From NCBI GenBank assembly GCA_003313425.1, contig NHZP01000071.1, positions 186,001 through 250,000 on the forward strand: a stretch of DNA of 64,000 nt, in the 5' to 3' direction. The notes under the pieces are model-generated. The model was not told where the DNA came from and searched no databases. It saw only the letters and a list, made by a program, of their open reading frames with translations. Made by a program: the position numbers and the translations under genes. This DNA is from Pseudopyrenochaeta lycopersici. Its lineage: Eukaryota; Ascomycota; Dothideomycetes; Pleosporales; Pseudopyrenochaetaceae. Shown one piece after another: positions 1 through 13,169 of the stretch; within the stretch, counting starts at the first letter, position 1, and the number at the start of each line of letters is the position of its first letter.

Positions 1-773
1 ACTAGCACGCTTTCTAATAAATCTAAGATAGGAGTATTATAATATAGCTAATTAAGTTCTCCTCTACCTATAGAGCACTAGAAATCGAGCGCTTAAGCTT
101 AGCAGAGATAGTTAAATAGAAGTTGCAAGCGACGCCTCTTTCGCTAATAACACATTAGACAGAAAGAGCTCGCAGGGATATATAATTAAGTTATTTAGTA
201 GCCTAATTACTTAGAAAGTAAGTAAGTAAGATATAGTTATAACCTTAATAACAGAAGCTAAGCTTCTTACTCTATTATAAGTTATAAAAGAAGCTATATT
301 TATATTACAACTACTTAAGGAACTACAAATTAAACTGCCTAAGGATATAATTATAATATAATGTAATAATACTTAAACTATCTAGCTAATTAATAAAGAG
401 GTCTCACGATTATAAACTAAGCTCTAGTATGTAGATATTTACAATTATTAGTTAAGACAGGAAGTATTAAGAAGAAGTATTTAGGTTATCTATATCTAAT
501 TAGCTAATACACTAGCTAATAGCTTTATAAAGGCGCTCCTAGCTAATAAATAGGCACAGTTTTAAAGCTAAATAGGCCTTATAGAGCGTACAGGAAGCAG
601 AGATCTAACAGCAGCGCACCTTAAAGAGGTCTAAAGCTAAATTAAGAAGCTAGAGATTAAGCAGGCATAGCTAGACAGTAATTAACGCTTCTTGCACACG
701 AGCTCTAGGCTTATTAGAAGATAATATAAGCAGTTCTTGTCTAGCTTAAAACAGTTTCTAAGCTGAGGGAGTG
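1..773 (+). pseudogene. Ty1/copia reverse transcriptase-RNase H 3' end, RIP-degraded
   Basis: The plus strand reads as the C-terminal part of a copia polyprotein when TAA/TAG are taken as former CAA/CAG. Recognisable stretches are EAIFILQLLKEL, a CNNT(Q)xxI(Q)LINKE block and a YVDIYNYWLR(Q)E block followed by LANTLANSFIKAL, the usual copia RNase H end (ADxLTKAL-type). A basic tail follows and stops just before a purine tract (ctgagggagtg, ending at 773) that would prime plus-strand synthesis next to the LTR. The element is cut by the window start, so gag, integrase and the 5' LTR are not visible. Stops are almost all TAA/TAG, as expected for RIP. It cannot be functional. Confidence 0.72.
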
Positions 774-967
774 TGTTAGATACATACTACTCTACTACAC
801 AATGTCAGTAGTAGGCAATATAGTAGGGCCAATACGACGGAAGTCTCGGAAGTATAAAAGGCAAAAGAACACAGTAGAAAAAACAATAAACATAATCATA
901 ATTAACACATAATTAATTTATCGCAGTTATTAATTCTAAAAAACGCATTTCAGTATTTTATCTGACA
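774..967 (+). repeat. 3' LTR of the copia element
   Basis: The segment begins TGTTAGATACATAC directly after a purine tract and ends TATCTGACA, so it has TG...CA ends. It contains a TATA-like tataaaag. Length is 194 bp. The partner LTR is outside the window, so the boundaries rest on the terminal dinucleotides and the purine tract only. Confidence 0.6.
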
Positions 968-968
968 A

Positions 969-1943
969 CCTATTATAATTACTTACCTTACAGGTAAGGC
1001 GCTAGACTAGGTTACGCTATAATTAGAATAATATATAGACTAGAGAATTATTAATATAGAAAATATAGAAATATTTAAGAATTAGGATAAGTTTAAAAAA
1101 TATATCTAGTAAATCTTTAGGATGTAGACTAAGAAAGTCGCAGCAGAATAATATATACAGGAACTTAAATAATATACCTCTGTTACTAACTATACTAATA
1201 AGTTTAAGTAGTACTCTATAAATATTAGATGAGATAATAAGGCTCTTAAATAAATATTCTAATAAGGCCTAAAACTATAGGTTAAGGAGAAACTTATAAG
1301 AACAGGATACGTTATTAAAGATCTTAATAACTTAATTAATAACTATATAAGAATTAATAATAACTTATATAAATTAAACTAGGAACTATAGAGCTATAGA
1401 AAAAGAAGAATAATCTATATAAGAAAATAAAACGGCTATATTTACTACCCTAGAAATACTTTCACTACTAGCTACTATACTTCTAATAAACTAGAACTAA
1501 TATATCTAGATAATATTAATAAGAAGTATAGGAATAAGAAAGTAAGGAACTAGAAGATAGATATAGAGAAGTTAAAGGGAAATTACTATAAGTATAAGAA
1601 GAAGGGATACTTTATAAAAAACTATAGGTAAAAGAATAAAGTTACCTAACTTAAAGTTAATATAATTAAAGGCTTTAATAATACCTAATTTAGGGACTAA
1701 GAAGTAGTTACTATACTTAACTATAGTACTAGACCCTTATTACTACTATAATAAGATAATAACTAGATTATAGAAACCTATAGGTAGGTAACCCTAAATA
1801 CTTAAGAGGTTAACTAAAATAATAAGGCTCTAGCAGAACTATATCTAGGAACCTTAGTTAACTAGAACTAACTACTACTTATAAAGAGTATTAAGGAAGT
1901 ATAAGTACTAGATAATAAAATATAGAGGATATAGGGTATACTA
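969..1943 (+). pseudogene. Ty3/gypsy gag fragment (capsid and zinc knuckle), RIP-degraded
   Basis: The plus strand gives gag-like text with C-to-T stops: a segment around 1200-1340 reading KLIRTGYVIKDLNNLINN, matching the gag of elements A and A2 in this window (TKLIRTGTKITTLNNLIN), and near 1575-1625 a zinc-knuckle relic reading GNYYKYKKKGYFIKNY. Its Cys and His positions have become Tyr, the change expected from TGT to TAT and CAT to TAT. No pol or LTR of this element is attached. It belongs to a gypsy lineage related to but distinct from family A. Confidence 0.55.
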
Positions 1944-2090
1944 GTGTGGAGTTAACAAGGTAGTTCGGCACAAACCCGCAGTTCTAGTGTTGTGAATGAG
2001 AGGTAACACTAGAATCAAATGTGCGTGAATAACAGGAGCAGCCCTACCTGTGCAGTCTGCCAGAAACGAAGGGAAGTATAGAGCCTAATT
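1943..2090. other. Island that escaped RIP, with a perfect 10-bp stem
   Basis: Unlike both sides, this stretch is rich in CA and TG. TTCTAGTGTT (1982-1991) and AACACTAGAA (2005-2014) are perfect inverted repeats around a 13-nt loop. No reading frame is visible. It could be the remnant of a short LTR or MITE (it starts TG and a possible end is ...GTGAATAACA), but no target duplication was found. Confidence 0.4.
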
Positions 2091-2290
2091 AAAAGTAATA
2101 AGCAAAATAGTCTAAAATCTTATTAAATTAATGTAGCTAATGCACTAGCTACTTCGCAAAATCTTAGTTTTAAAGTAAATTATCGTGGTGTGTAGTGTAT
2201 AATGTTAAGATCTCTCGCATCTCTAAGTCTTATTACTAAATTTCGCTAATAAAGGAAACCTATTATTACCTAATTACCTAGGTACCCTAT
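2039..2290. other. AT-rich spacer without recognisable content
   Basis: RIP-like base composition, with no frame, terminal repeat or RNA gene that I can support. A pyrimidine tract (cctcccctactttaag, near 2298) resembles one at about 6893-6910 and might be a reverse-strand polypurine tract. Confidence 0.3.
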
Positions 2291-5200
2291 ATGACAGCAT
2301 AAACCTCCCCTACTTTAAGCTTAGTCCTATTAAGCTTATAACTCTTACTTATTATTCCTTCTCCTTATAAGTAGAACTGCTAGCAGGAGGAGAAGAGAGC
2401 TAAGATAAGATATAAAAGAAAAAAAGAAAGAAATTATTACCCTATAAATAAAGAGAAGGCAGTATAAGCTATATTTCTGCAGGAGGAGTAGTTCTTATAA
2501 TTATGCAGGTTCCTTTATAAACTCTCGCACTTTATTATTAAATCTCTTAAAGATAGTAGGAAAAATAAAAGAAAACGCGCCTTAACCTTACTATTAAAGA
2601 CGCTAGCAAGTATGCTATTATCCTAGTATCCTTTAAATAACTTAGAGGTACTTAGCTAATTATAGTCTATTAAGCCTTACCTAGTAACTACTAATTAATT
2701 AGGCTCTTAATAGTACAGCCAAATTATCTTTACTTCTTCTTCTTAATCTCCTTAATCCTCTTACTATAATAAGGAGTCTGTAACAGTATATATAGATTTA
2801 ACGCGCTTATATTAAGTTACGCTTACCTAGGATAAGAAGGCGCGAGAGGAGGCCCTATAAGTAACTAACTAGGCGAATATTAACTTAGCGCCTGTTACTA
2901 TAATAATAACTTATATAAACTAGTATAAGTTAAAGTTTATAGAGACTTAGTTATACTTTAGATAGACAGACGCCTTAGTTTCTCCTTCCTGTCTAGTATC
3001 CTAGCAGCCTTACTATTAGGATTATTAGAAAGCTCCTTAAGAACCTTATCTAAGGTAGTGCGTTATTTAACCTACCTATTATACTTCTACTACTTAGCTT
3101 CCTAAGCTAGATTTATACCTTTATTTAAGAAGAATAACTTATTAGGTACGCTAAGGTCTTTATCTTCTCTAAAAGTAATCTTCTTATAATACTAGTAGAT
3201 AACCTAATACTCTTTAATTATTTTTACTATAGCTTTCCTAGTATCCTTAATAAATTAATAGATTAAACTAGGATTAGGCTAATCTGTAAATAAGTTAGTT
3301 AGTTTCTCTAAAACTAGCGGAGAGTCCTATCTTAGCTAACAGTTTACAGGCTTAGTAATATTTAACAAGTATACTAGTATAACATCTCTAGGAAAGGCCT
3401 ATTTAACGCCGCTATAGTAATTTAAGTGTCTAGAAGGTAACTTTAGCGCGGCAGTTAAGCTTTAAAAGGCAGCAGTAAGCTCTTAATAGGAGCCTATCTT
3501 AGGAATCTCTATTATAGTTATATCCTCTTCTACCTTAATAAACTAAGGTAAGATAGTTTATTATTACTTAGTTGCAGGTCTAGTAGATCTATAAGGCAGC
3601 CTAGGATTAGAGATGCAGACATAACCAGCCTTATAAGGCTAACTAAACTATTTAACGTTAGGGAATTTCGCACTGTAACTCTCTAGCTAGTCCCTCTTAT
3701 TATCCTATCCCTTAATATAACTAGTAGAGTTCTTAAGTCCTAAGTTTTCTCGCTAGTTCTAGTACTTATAGATAATATTATAAAAGCTACGTAGTATCTA
3801 TATATAGTTATCTTTATCTTTATTATTAAAAGAGACGCTTCTTTAGATAATATCTATACCTCTGCCTAAGTACACAGCCTTAGAGATATTTAAGTAAATA
3901 TAATAGAAGTAAGTCCTATCCTTAGGCTTAGTGTATTTTATATAGTAAGGGTAAGAAATTAGGTTAGGCTCTTTTCGCAAGACTGCGTACAGTAGCTAAT
4001 ACTTAATGTTACTACGTATAAGCTGCTGTATTACTAAATAATATATTACCTAATACTAGCTAAGGTTACTCTTACTATTAATTAACTGCGTGTAGTAGAG
4101 GTATATATTAAAACTCTAATTAAGGATTAAGACTAGCTTAGGATCCTTAAAAATCTAGCTAAAGGTATTATAGGTAATACTGCTATACTCCTTAAATACT
4201 TTAATATATACTCCTTAACTAAGAGCCTTAGTAACTTTATTCTAGTTAATTTAGACTTAAACTTTTACTAAGTAATAATAATAGCTCTTTAAGTCTTAAT
4301 GCGTATAGTCTCCTTAAAATAAGGCTAAGAATAGAACTTAAGTTACTAAGTCTAATTAAAGCTAACTCTATTAATCCTAATAATAGTATAGTATCTTAAG
4401 CAGCTAAACTATATTTAAATTACTAAGGCTTTAAGTAAGCAGGCCTATCTTACTAGCTACGTAGCAGTAATATTACTAGCACACCTTACGATAGTTAAAT
4501 ACCTAACTACTCTACCTATCCTTAAGAGTGCTAAAATTTATACACTCTTAATACTAGGTATTAATTAGCTAAACGCGCTTACTATTATTTAACTTCCTAG
4601 ACGTAAGTAATATATTTATCTTAACTAGAGTAGACTGTTTATTTATATAAGCGTATCTCTTACGCGATTTTACTATAATACTAGTTTTAAGCGAGATATC
4701 TTCTTTAATTAAGTCTTAAATGTTAATACTATTATTAAGTGTTACTAGTAGTATTTTTAACTTTTTATATAACTACCTTACTAACTCTAAGTCTCTTACG
4801 CAAATCTTATCTAGAGTAAGAGGCTGCGTAAAAGGAAATCTCTAACACTACTTAAGATAGAATTTCTCTTAAAGGGCCTCTACTACCTTAACCTGTTATT
4901 AAGTACGCCTATTCCTTCTTAAACGTTATTCTTCTAGCTAGATTTCTTAAATACTTTTAGCTATAATAGACAGCCTATCTATTTAAGGCTCGCCTAGCTT
5001 CTCTAGCTTATTCTAGATATTACCTCTAAATTCTTTACTTATACGTTAGTAACTAAGACTAGAAGGCTTAATAACTTACGTGCGCCCTCTAATATTTAAT
5101 AAAGTAGTAAGGCTTTAGCTTCTAGTACGTTTAGAGGTAGTTATTACTAAGGCTGTTATCTAGACGCTAGCCTTAGTCGTAGAATTATTCTTACTATTAC

Positions 5201-6860
5201 TAGTAGTAGGAAGAAGTAACTTAGTCTACTTATAATACTTAAAATAATTCTCCTATAGCTACTTAGGCGGAATAGTTATATTTAGAGGAAGCTTTATCCT
5301 TATATATAATTACTTTCTATACTATTTAATTACCTCTATCTAGAATATCTAGTTAAGATATCCTTCTCTAGAGCGCGTGTCTATATTATTAGCTGTAATC
5401 TTAGAAGTAAGTATCTTATACTTATTAATAATACTATGTAACTTAGTATTACTATCCTTATAATACTTCTTTATCTAAGTAAGTATATTAGCTATCTACT
5501 AACGTACTTCTTCCTAGTTAGTAATATTAGTAAATTTATCTTATCTCTTCTTTATAAATTATTATTAATAGTAAAGAGCTATATTAAAGAAAAAAGTAAG
5601 ATTATCTAGTAAAGTCTTACGTAATAACTATTAGACTACTATTACGCTAGAGTATAAGTATACTACTTAAATAAAATATAGAATAAAGACCTGCCTTAGT
5701 ATATACTAATAGTATTTATCTAGATAAGTAAACGCGCTTTCTATCTTCTTTTTCCTATTCTTCTTATAAGTATTTATATCCTTAAGTATAAGATATTACT
5801 ACGTAAAAGTAGTAATACCTCTATACTATAATATTAAGCTTAGTCTTCCTTTTAGAAATTCTCTAGTTATAATAATAAGGGTTAAAGTCTTATTAAAGTA
5901 AGTTACTAATGCTACTATCTAATTATTTACTATACCCTTCTATTTAATAGGCGAGACTTTTAGTAAGCTTTAAACCTAAGCGTCTATTATAATTCTTACG
6001 TACTAAGAGACTTTAACATTAATATAACGCTTAAGCTTAGTTCTATAGTCTTTAATAGCTTCTTTACTAGTAAATTATATAATATCTATTAGCGTAGGCT
6101 TAATTATAGTTATAGTTAGTTAAGGATTTAGGTTTAATAGTAGGGGCGGACGCTTCCTAGGCTATTTAGGTGTCTAAGGTAGCTATAATATTGCTTAAAG
6201 TTTATACCTAATAGGTACTTATATATCTACCTTAGAAGGTTTTAATAGATAGTAATAAGAAGTAAGAAAGAGAAACTTAGGCCCTGTAAGATTAACTATA
6301 GGCTTAAGATTTAGAGGGGGTTTAAGTAGTAAAGGGTATTTTTCCCTTCCTAACTTTTACTTAAAAGCCTTACTAAGGCTCGTTAATATAATAAAAGGTA
6401 AAGTTACTATTATATTAACTCTTCCTTATTACCTAATTAGCTAGTATAGCAGGTCCTCTTAAGAGTAGGCTACTTAGGAACGTTTCTTAAGCATGTCTTA
6501 TCTTACTACTAAACGCAGCTATAAACTTACCTTTACACTTAAAAATATTAATTATCTTATCTTCTACCTCCTTTAATTAATTCTGTATCTTTAAATTATC
6601 GCTCTGTAATCTCGTAGTTGCGTTACTACTGTTAGCGCAGATATTAAGTTGTCTAGCTAATTAGGTTTTAGCAGGTCTCGCTAAGCTTACTTAGCGATTA
6701 CTAATTAGCTAGATTCTTTAACACTCTAGTTTCTCTACTAATTTTAATCGCGTAATAAGGAGATTAACCTCCTAGCGACTCTAAATAATATTTCGTTTAA
6801 TTTTAACTTATTTTTATATGCCTAGGAGGTTACGCTGCGTGTATGTAATACTAAATATGT
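2290..6860 (-). pseudogene. Large RIP-destroyed protein of a repeated fungal family (possible 2OG-oxygenase-like domain)
   Basis: On the minus strand one frame can be followed for roughly 1,400-1,500 codons with stops that are almost all TAA/TAG. The best-preserved part is near 3905-3830 (YLNISKAVYLGRGIDII then RSVSFNNKDKDNY) and 3690-3480 (AGYVCISNPRLPYRSTRPAT then TILP). Allowing for C-to-T and G-to-A, this matches a fungal protein family that I recall as highly repeated in ascomycete genomes, with conserved HxD-like LNI..AV..GRG...I.GSVS and PHG..GPA...RR..LP. The His, Gly and Arg of the second motif have here become Tyr, Arg and Gln/stop. The HxD...H...R order recalls 2OG-Fe(II) dioxygenases, but that is inference. 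The N-terminal half (before about 5000) is not recognised. No terminal repeats were identified, so whether it is a gene or a transposon cargo is open. Confidence 0.4.
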
Positions 6861-7063
6861 AAAAATATACAAAAATTTAATAAAGGAAATGCAGCCTCTC
6901 CCCTACTTTAAGATAAAAGCCTGTCCCCTAGACTTAAGTAAGCTTATCTTCTAAGTTAGAATTAATTTCTAAATTAGGTATTTAAATATATTATTATCTC
7001 TTAGACTCTATTAAAGATCTTAGTATAATAATAGGATAGCTATATATAGTTAACGGTATTATG
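6860..7063. other. AT-rich flank of element E
   Basis: Strongly RIP-affected, no frame. It is contiguous in the pre-insertion state with 15221 onward, because element E is bounded by the duplicated TTATG at 7059-7063 and 15216-15220. A pyrimidine tract near 6893-6910 could be a minus-strand polypurine tract of the older gypsy element whose integrase lies at 15221-16528. Confidence 0.4.
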
Positions 7064-7268
7064 TGTCACGAACACACCAGACCTAGCGGGGGACGACCCA
7101 GCGGAGGGCCCTCGGACCCATACTGGATAGAGCCCAGAAAGGCTTAGGACTACACTAGAGACGGGCTAGTATATAAACGAGAGCTACCCCCTTAGAGCAG
7201 AGGTTAAGGATTAGTCTTAATACTATCTCCTATTACTTAACCTTAACCTCTACTAACAGTCCCTAATA
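7064..7268 (+). repeat. 5' LTR of element E
   Basis: 205 bp, begins TGTCACGAACACACC and ends CCCTAATA. It aligns end to end with 15011-15215; differences are mainly C/T and G/A. It contains tatataaac as a candidate TATA signal about 120 bp in. Confidence 0.88.
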
Positions 7269-7649
7269 ATTCTAATTCTTCTTACCCTAGGGGTAGTAGT
7301 TGAGAAACTCTCCTCTAAAGTACTGTTAAGAGCCTAGGAACAGTACGCCCACATCCTAACAGCAAAAGAAGAAAAAAAAAAGAGGAAGTATTATAGTAGG
7401 CACTCGCAGAAGACCTAGGAGTAACGCTAACCTAGAGCCTCCTTAAGGAAGTACTAAAGACGCCTAGAGAGACCTAGAGACATTAGAAGACCCCTAACAA
7501 TTAAACACGTTAGACGCCCTAAACTAAAACCCCTAGGACTCTAATATAATAGGTACCCTATAGTAAGGGTTAGGACTACCCCTAGACTAACACACTTATA
7601 GTAGTAGACTTAACTAGGTTAGCGAAACTCTAACAGAGGTGTCTAGTGC

Positions 7650-8760
7650 TGCTAACGTCCCAGTAGAAACCTAACCCCTTTCTGCTAGGAAAAAGCTAAT
7701 AACAGGAATCTTAAATAAAACGTTTATCTAAGGTCTATTAGCTAACCTCTTTAAGGCAGAAGAGACTAGAGCCTTAGAAGAAGTAATTAAAAAGCTAAAG
7801 GACTAAATTAATTACGCGTTATAAGTACTAGGGGTAGGACAGGCTAGGAAGCTACTAGAACCCCCCCAGCCCGCCTTTAATAAGGCAGAGAAGCTTATTA
7901 GGGCTCTAAATAGTGTATAACTTAAACTAAAAGTAGGATTAGAAACCTAAGCCCTATTGGCACAGCAGGTAGACTAATAGGTGAAGGACGTCGAAACTGC
8001 CTTCGCGTACGCCTAGGTGCTAGAAGACACAGTAACCCGCACCTATTAGGCTCTAGGGACGATCTAGTATTACGTCTACTAAGAACTCCTCTAATAACGC
8101 ATTAACGAAGGGAGTATTACCTTATAGGCTTACCTTAAACAGGAGGAACGTAAGCTAGTTTAAGATCCTATCCTTACCTACTATAATAACTACCTCTAGT
8201 TCTTTAACTTTAAGTAGTAGAGGGATAATAATATTAACACCTTCCTCCTCTAGCTAGAGAAAAAGGAATCCCTTCTAACTTATAACTTCTTTAAGCTAGA
8301 GGACAGGGAGGATAACTATAAGCTAAAGATCGCCTTTATATAGTTAAGACTTCTAAAGGAATACTGCAGGGAGATTATACGTACTAGGGTCCTTAAGACT
8401 ATTAACTTATAGCCTAAGTTTAAAAGGGCCCTACGTAACGCAGAAACTATAACTCGCGCTAATTACTTCTTAAGGGACACCTAAAAAGCTACTACTAAAG
8501 GCCCTTCTTAGGGTAAACGCCTAGCGTTAAACTCTTTCTCTAACCTGTAGAAGACTAGTAAGAAGTAAGATAACAGACCCTTAGAGATAAACTACTCCTA
8601 AAGATCGCCCTGTCTAAAGCCTACATAGAACCTGCTGCGGTACTAGGGGACGCCTAAAAACTCCTAGCACCTAGCTAAGCAGGGTATAACCTAACCCTAC
8701 TAGAAGAATTGTAATTAAGGAAACGCGAGAGGTAGAGCTAACGAACAAACTTAACCTAGG
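7650..8760 (+). pseudogene. Element E gag relic
   Basis: The plus strand reads as a helical, charged capsid-like protein when stops are taken as Gln. Supporting stretches are LLANLFKAEETRALEEVIKKL near 7735, then a run through LKLEDREDNYKLKIAFIQL and EYCREIIRTRVLK near 8290-8390. Location directly after the 5' LTR and before protease/RT identifies it as gag. No intact CCHC knuckle was found. Reading frames change at least once, so indels are present as well as RIP stops. Confidence 0.55.
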
Positions 8761-9799
8761 CCTTAATTAGGAAACGCAACGCCCTAGTTACTAATCTGTC
8801 CTAACTACTACTAGGGCCTAATACCTAGGGGAAAGCACTCTAGATAGCGATTGAAGTCTAGCTATAGGTAGCTAATAGACTCCTGCTCCTCTTCTAAGCC
8901 CTATACAACTTAGGCGCGGAGATTAACATTATATTAAGTAAGATTACTTAGCTTTACTTCCTACCTAGAGCAAACTACTACTAGAAGCCTACAGTAAGCC
9001 TGGTTAACAATTGACTACTCCTACTAGGAGCCGTATACGATCTGTCTATCTAGTACTAGGACTTAAAAGGCACAGTAAAATAGGTAGGCCTATAACTATT
9101 TTAGTCTACTAATATTAAAGGCTACAACCTTATCCTAAGATACCTATAGCTAAGAGAAGCTAATCCTAAGATTTAATTCTCTATAGGAGAATTTAAATAG
9201 TAGGCTGCGCGAGATACTAACCAGGTCTAAGTCGTTACCGCCGCGGACCTGTTAGGCGATGTCAGCCCTAAAGAGACAGCCTACATCCTCTACCTAGGAG
9301 CCCTAACCTGTAACACCCTAACTAGCAAGGCTAAAAGAGCAGTCTAAGAGGAGATATGTTAGGTAACTGCTACGAATCTATTAGAACTTACTAAGCCTAG
9401 TAGAGATATAGAATATAACGTAGAATAGTTCTATCACTAGGGCTTGCTCTAGCTGCAAAACCTAGTCCTTAGTATCGCAGACTACTTAAAGGAGTGTGTC
9501 TAAAGGGAACCCCAGCTAGCCTAGCTGCCCGCAGAGACAGTACGGCGCGTAGTATCTAGTATACGCAACGGGAACTCTAATTAGCGCGCCACCCTCCTAG
9601 TAGCACCTTATATCCTCCTTAGCCTAGCTAAGGAGGATGCCCTGCAGGTTAACTCTGCTAGGGACCGCCTGGACGAAGAGGAATTAAGGCACGTCCCCTA
9701 GAAGCTGTACTACAAGTAGCTCGCCTTTAGTAAGTATTAGACAGAGGTACTGCGCCCCTATAGAGAGTACAACCACGCGATTATATTAGAGGAGGGATA

Positions 9800-12700
9800 A
9801 AAAGTCCTAAACCTCCCTATTTATAACCTCTCGCGCTAAGAGCTAGATATCCTCTAGGAATACCTTAACACGGCGCAGGAGAAGGGATAGATCTGGCCTA
9901 GCACGTCGCTAGTAGGGGCCCTAATCTTTTTTATACTAAAATTAGATAGAACGCTCTAGCTATGCGTAGACTACTAAGGCCTAAATAAAGTAACTGTAAA
10001 GAACTAGTACCTAATCCTCCTTATAAGCGAGATGCTAGACTGCCTCTTAAAGGCGTAAATCTTTATAAAGTTAGATATCTAAGACGCCTATTATAGACTT
10101 TAGATTAAGGAGGGTAATAAGTAGAAAATAGCGTTTAAGACGCGGTACGGCTACTTTAAGTACCTTATTCTACCCTTTAGATTATCTAACGCGCTAGCGA
10201 CCTTCTAGTCCTATATCTACAGAGCCTTTAGAGGGCTCGTAAACCGCACTTACGTAGTGTATCTAGATAATATACTAATCTACTTAGAGAATAAGAAAGA
10301 TTATAATAGCTACGTAGAGGAGGTCTTAGACTAACTTATAGAATAGGGCCTGTACTATAAGGTAAGTAAGTATACCTTCTCTACTAGATCTGTAGAATTC
10401 CTAGGGTTTATAGTAACTCTAGGAGGCGTAGTAATAGACTCTGTAAGAGTACAGACTATTAGAGAGTAGCTAGAACCCTAGGGCTATAAGGACATCTAAG
10501 TGTTCCTTAGGTTCGCTAACTTCTATTAAAGATTTATCTTTAACTACTCTGCTATAGTACGTCCGTTAGTAGACTATATAATAACTGCCTAGAACCTAGT
10601 AACAGACCTAAGTACGTCTCTTATAGGTAAGGCTATAAATAAGGCTGTAAAGAGTTATAAGGGACCTACGAGATAGTACTAGCTGTAGGCGTAGCCTAAC
10701 TACGTAAGGAACGCGTTCCTTACGCTGCGTTAGAAGTTCTTAGAAGCCCCTATACTTCAGCACTTTAACCTAGTAGAACTAGTAATAGTTCTTACTAACG
10801 CTTTAGACTTTATAATAGCTGCTATCTTCTTATAACTAGCTTTAACTAGGTAGGTAACAGAGCGTTACTAGAAGCCTGTTGCGTTCTAGAGTAAGAAGTT
10901 CTCTAGACTATCCCTAAATTAGTATACCTATAATAAGGAGCTCTACACTATTATAGAAGTATTTAGGACGTAGAGGTACTACCTCTAACACACCCTAATA
11001 ATAATCTAGGTACTCTCTAACTATAACAACCTCTAATACTTTATAATAACAAAGGAGCTCTCTCCTAAGTAGGCCTAATAAGCTAAGGAGCTAGCAGAAT
11101 TTAACTTTAAAGTAGAGTATAAACTAGGACCTAAGAACCCTGCTAACAGGCCCTCTTAAAGGCCTAACTTTACGTAAGGACTCTTAGCAGGAGAACCTTA
11201 AGCGTTAAAGAGTGCGATACTCCTTACGCTCTAATAAAAGCTTTAATAGTAGATACCTTAAGAGTCTATAGCTCTAACCGCCCTGTAGGTAGTATAGAAA
11301 CTATACCTCTCTAGGGACGGAACCTAGCTAGGTCTGCGTTAACCCCTAAAAGAGAATCTACTTACCTAGGAATTCCCTAATAAGTAGTTAGTTATTAGCG
11401 ATACGTTACCTGTCTCTGCCTGTAGCTAAACTACAGGCGATAAAGCTAGCACAGAGGGAAACCTATAAGCTAGGCTATTATACTTACTAGCTACTAAAGG
11501 GCCTTTACGCAGCTTAGGGTTCTAAGTAATAGTACCTAACTACCTTATAGTAGTAGCTACGCAGGAAGAGTCTGCTTACGCCCTAGAAGTTCTAGAACGC
11601 CTCCTTAAACACGTCTAGCTAGTGTAAGCACGAGATTAGGCCTGTCCTAGCTTTACAGCGCTAGCGGGTTAGAACGTAGGCGAAGTAAGGAAGGAGGCCA
11701 GCACTTAGGAAGTTAACTCTAAGAGCCTCCTGCGCAGAAGCAGGAAAGTGTAGATCCCTAAGAACGCCTTACTCCGCGCGAATATACTCTAGAGAAACTA
11801 TAATAACCCTATAAGAGGGTATTATAGGGTAGATAAAACTACTAAGGTCCTCTAAAGAAAATACTTTTAGCTCTACTTTAGGAAAGATACCTAGAAGTAT
11901 ATTAGCTAGTGCTTATAGTACTAGCTAAACAAGATCTAGAGACATAAGCCCTAGGGCCTGTTATTACTACTACCCCTTCCTAAGATAGCATAAAGGTACT
12001 ACTCCCTAGACTTTATTACGGACCTACTAAAGTTAGCGGATAATAAGGGAAATAAGTATAACGCTATACTAGTACTAGTAGATCGCTTTATAAAATATGT
12101 CTAGTACCTGCCTATAATAAAGACGATTACGTCCTAGTAGGTAGCAGAGTTACTGCTAAAATAATGCTTCCTTAAGCAGGGGCTACTAGACACCCTTCTA
12201 TCAGATTAAAGGTTAGTATTTATAAGCTAGTTCTGGTCAGACATTTATTACTACCTTAAAATTAAACACAGGCTTAGCACTACTTTCTACTCCTAAACAG
12301 ATAGGCAAACTAAACACTAAAACTAGGAACTAGAGACCTACCTCTACATCTATATAAACTACTAGTAAGATAACTAGGTAGAGCTACTACCCTACGCAGA
12401 GTACGCCTACAACTTAAAAAACTACTTAGCATACGGCGTAAGCCCTATTAAGGCGGCGTTTAGGACAGACCTAAAGGGATTTAATAGAATTCCTAACAGC
12501 TACTAGCTCCGTAAACTGCCTCTAACCTAGGAGGGTCCTACAGGAGCACCAGAACTTAGGCGGCAAGTTAGTAACAGACTAAATAAATAGCACTAACGAT
12601 AGGAGGAGGTAAGGGCACGCCTAGAAAAGGCGCAGTAAAGTAATATAAAGTAGTATAATACGAAATAGTCTAACTAACACTTCTCTGTTAGAAACCTAGT

Positions 12701-13140
12701 ACTGTTACAGGCGAAGAATATAGTAACCTTAAGACCCTTAAAGAAGTTCGCAGTAAGACACTTAAGGCTATTCTATATTAAAGAGCGTATTAGTAAGCTA
12801 GTATATAGGCTCGCCCTCCCGCTATTAATAGCGCGAATTTACTCTATCTTCTACGTATCTCTATTAGAGCCCTAGGTAGAACCCCTAATATAGAGAGGGT
12901 TCTAACTAGGCCCTGTCTAGGACCTAGTAGACGCCCCTGTAGGAGATTAATATAAAGTAGAAGAAATCTTAGATTATAGGGAAACTCTTATAAGGAGGCG
13001 CGAGCTTAAAGTAAAGTAGCTAGGTTAGAGTATTAAAGATATAACCTAGGAGCTAGAGGAGAATCTTAACTACTGTAATAAACTCCTATAAGACTACCTA
13101 GTATCCCTAGAGTATAACTCCTAAGCACCCCTTAGAAGAT
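9800..13140 (+). pseudogene. Element E pol relic: RT, RNase H, integrase
   Basis: RT is marked by LCVDY-GLNKVTVKN (about 9960-10005, family FCVDYRxLN), LPFRLSNALATF near 10170-10200 (family LPFGLxNAPATF) and VYLDNILIY at 10257-10285, where the second catalytic Asp of YxDD is Asn. GFIVTLGGV and FANFY-RFI follow, then a degraded RNase H. Integrase is marked by LDFITDLPK (about 12005), AILVLVDRFTKYV (about 12065-12100), YPQTDGQT-like text near 12290 and a long basic C-terminus. The domain order is that of Ty3/gypsy. Stops and at least one frame change make it a pseudogene. Confidence 0.85.
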
Positions 13141-13169
13141 AACTAGAATAATAACAGAGCTAGCTCTAG

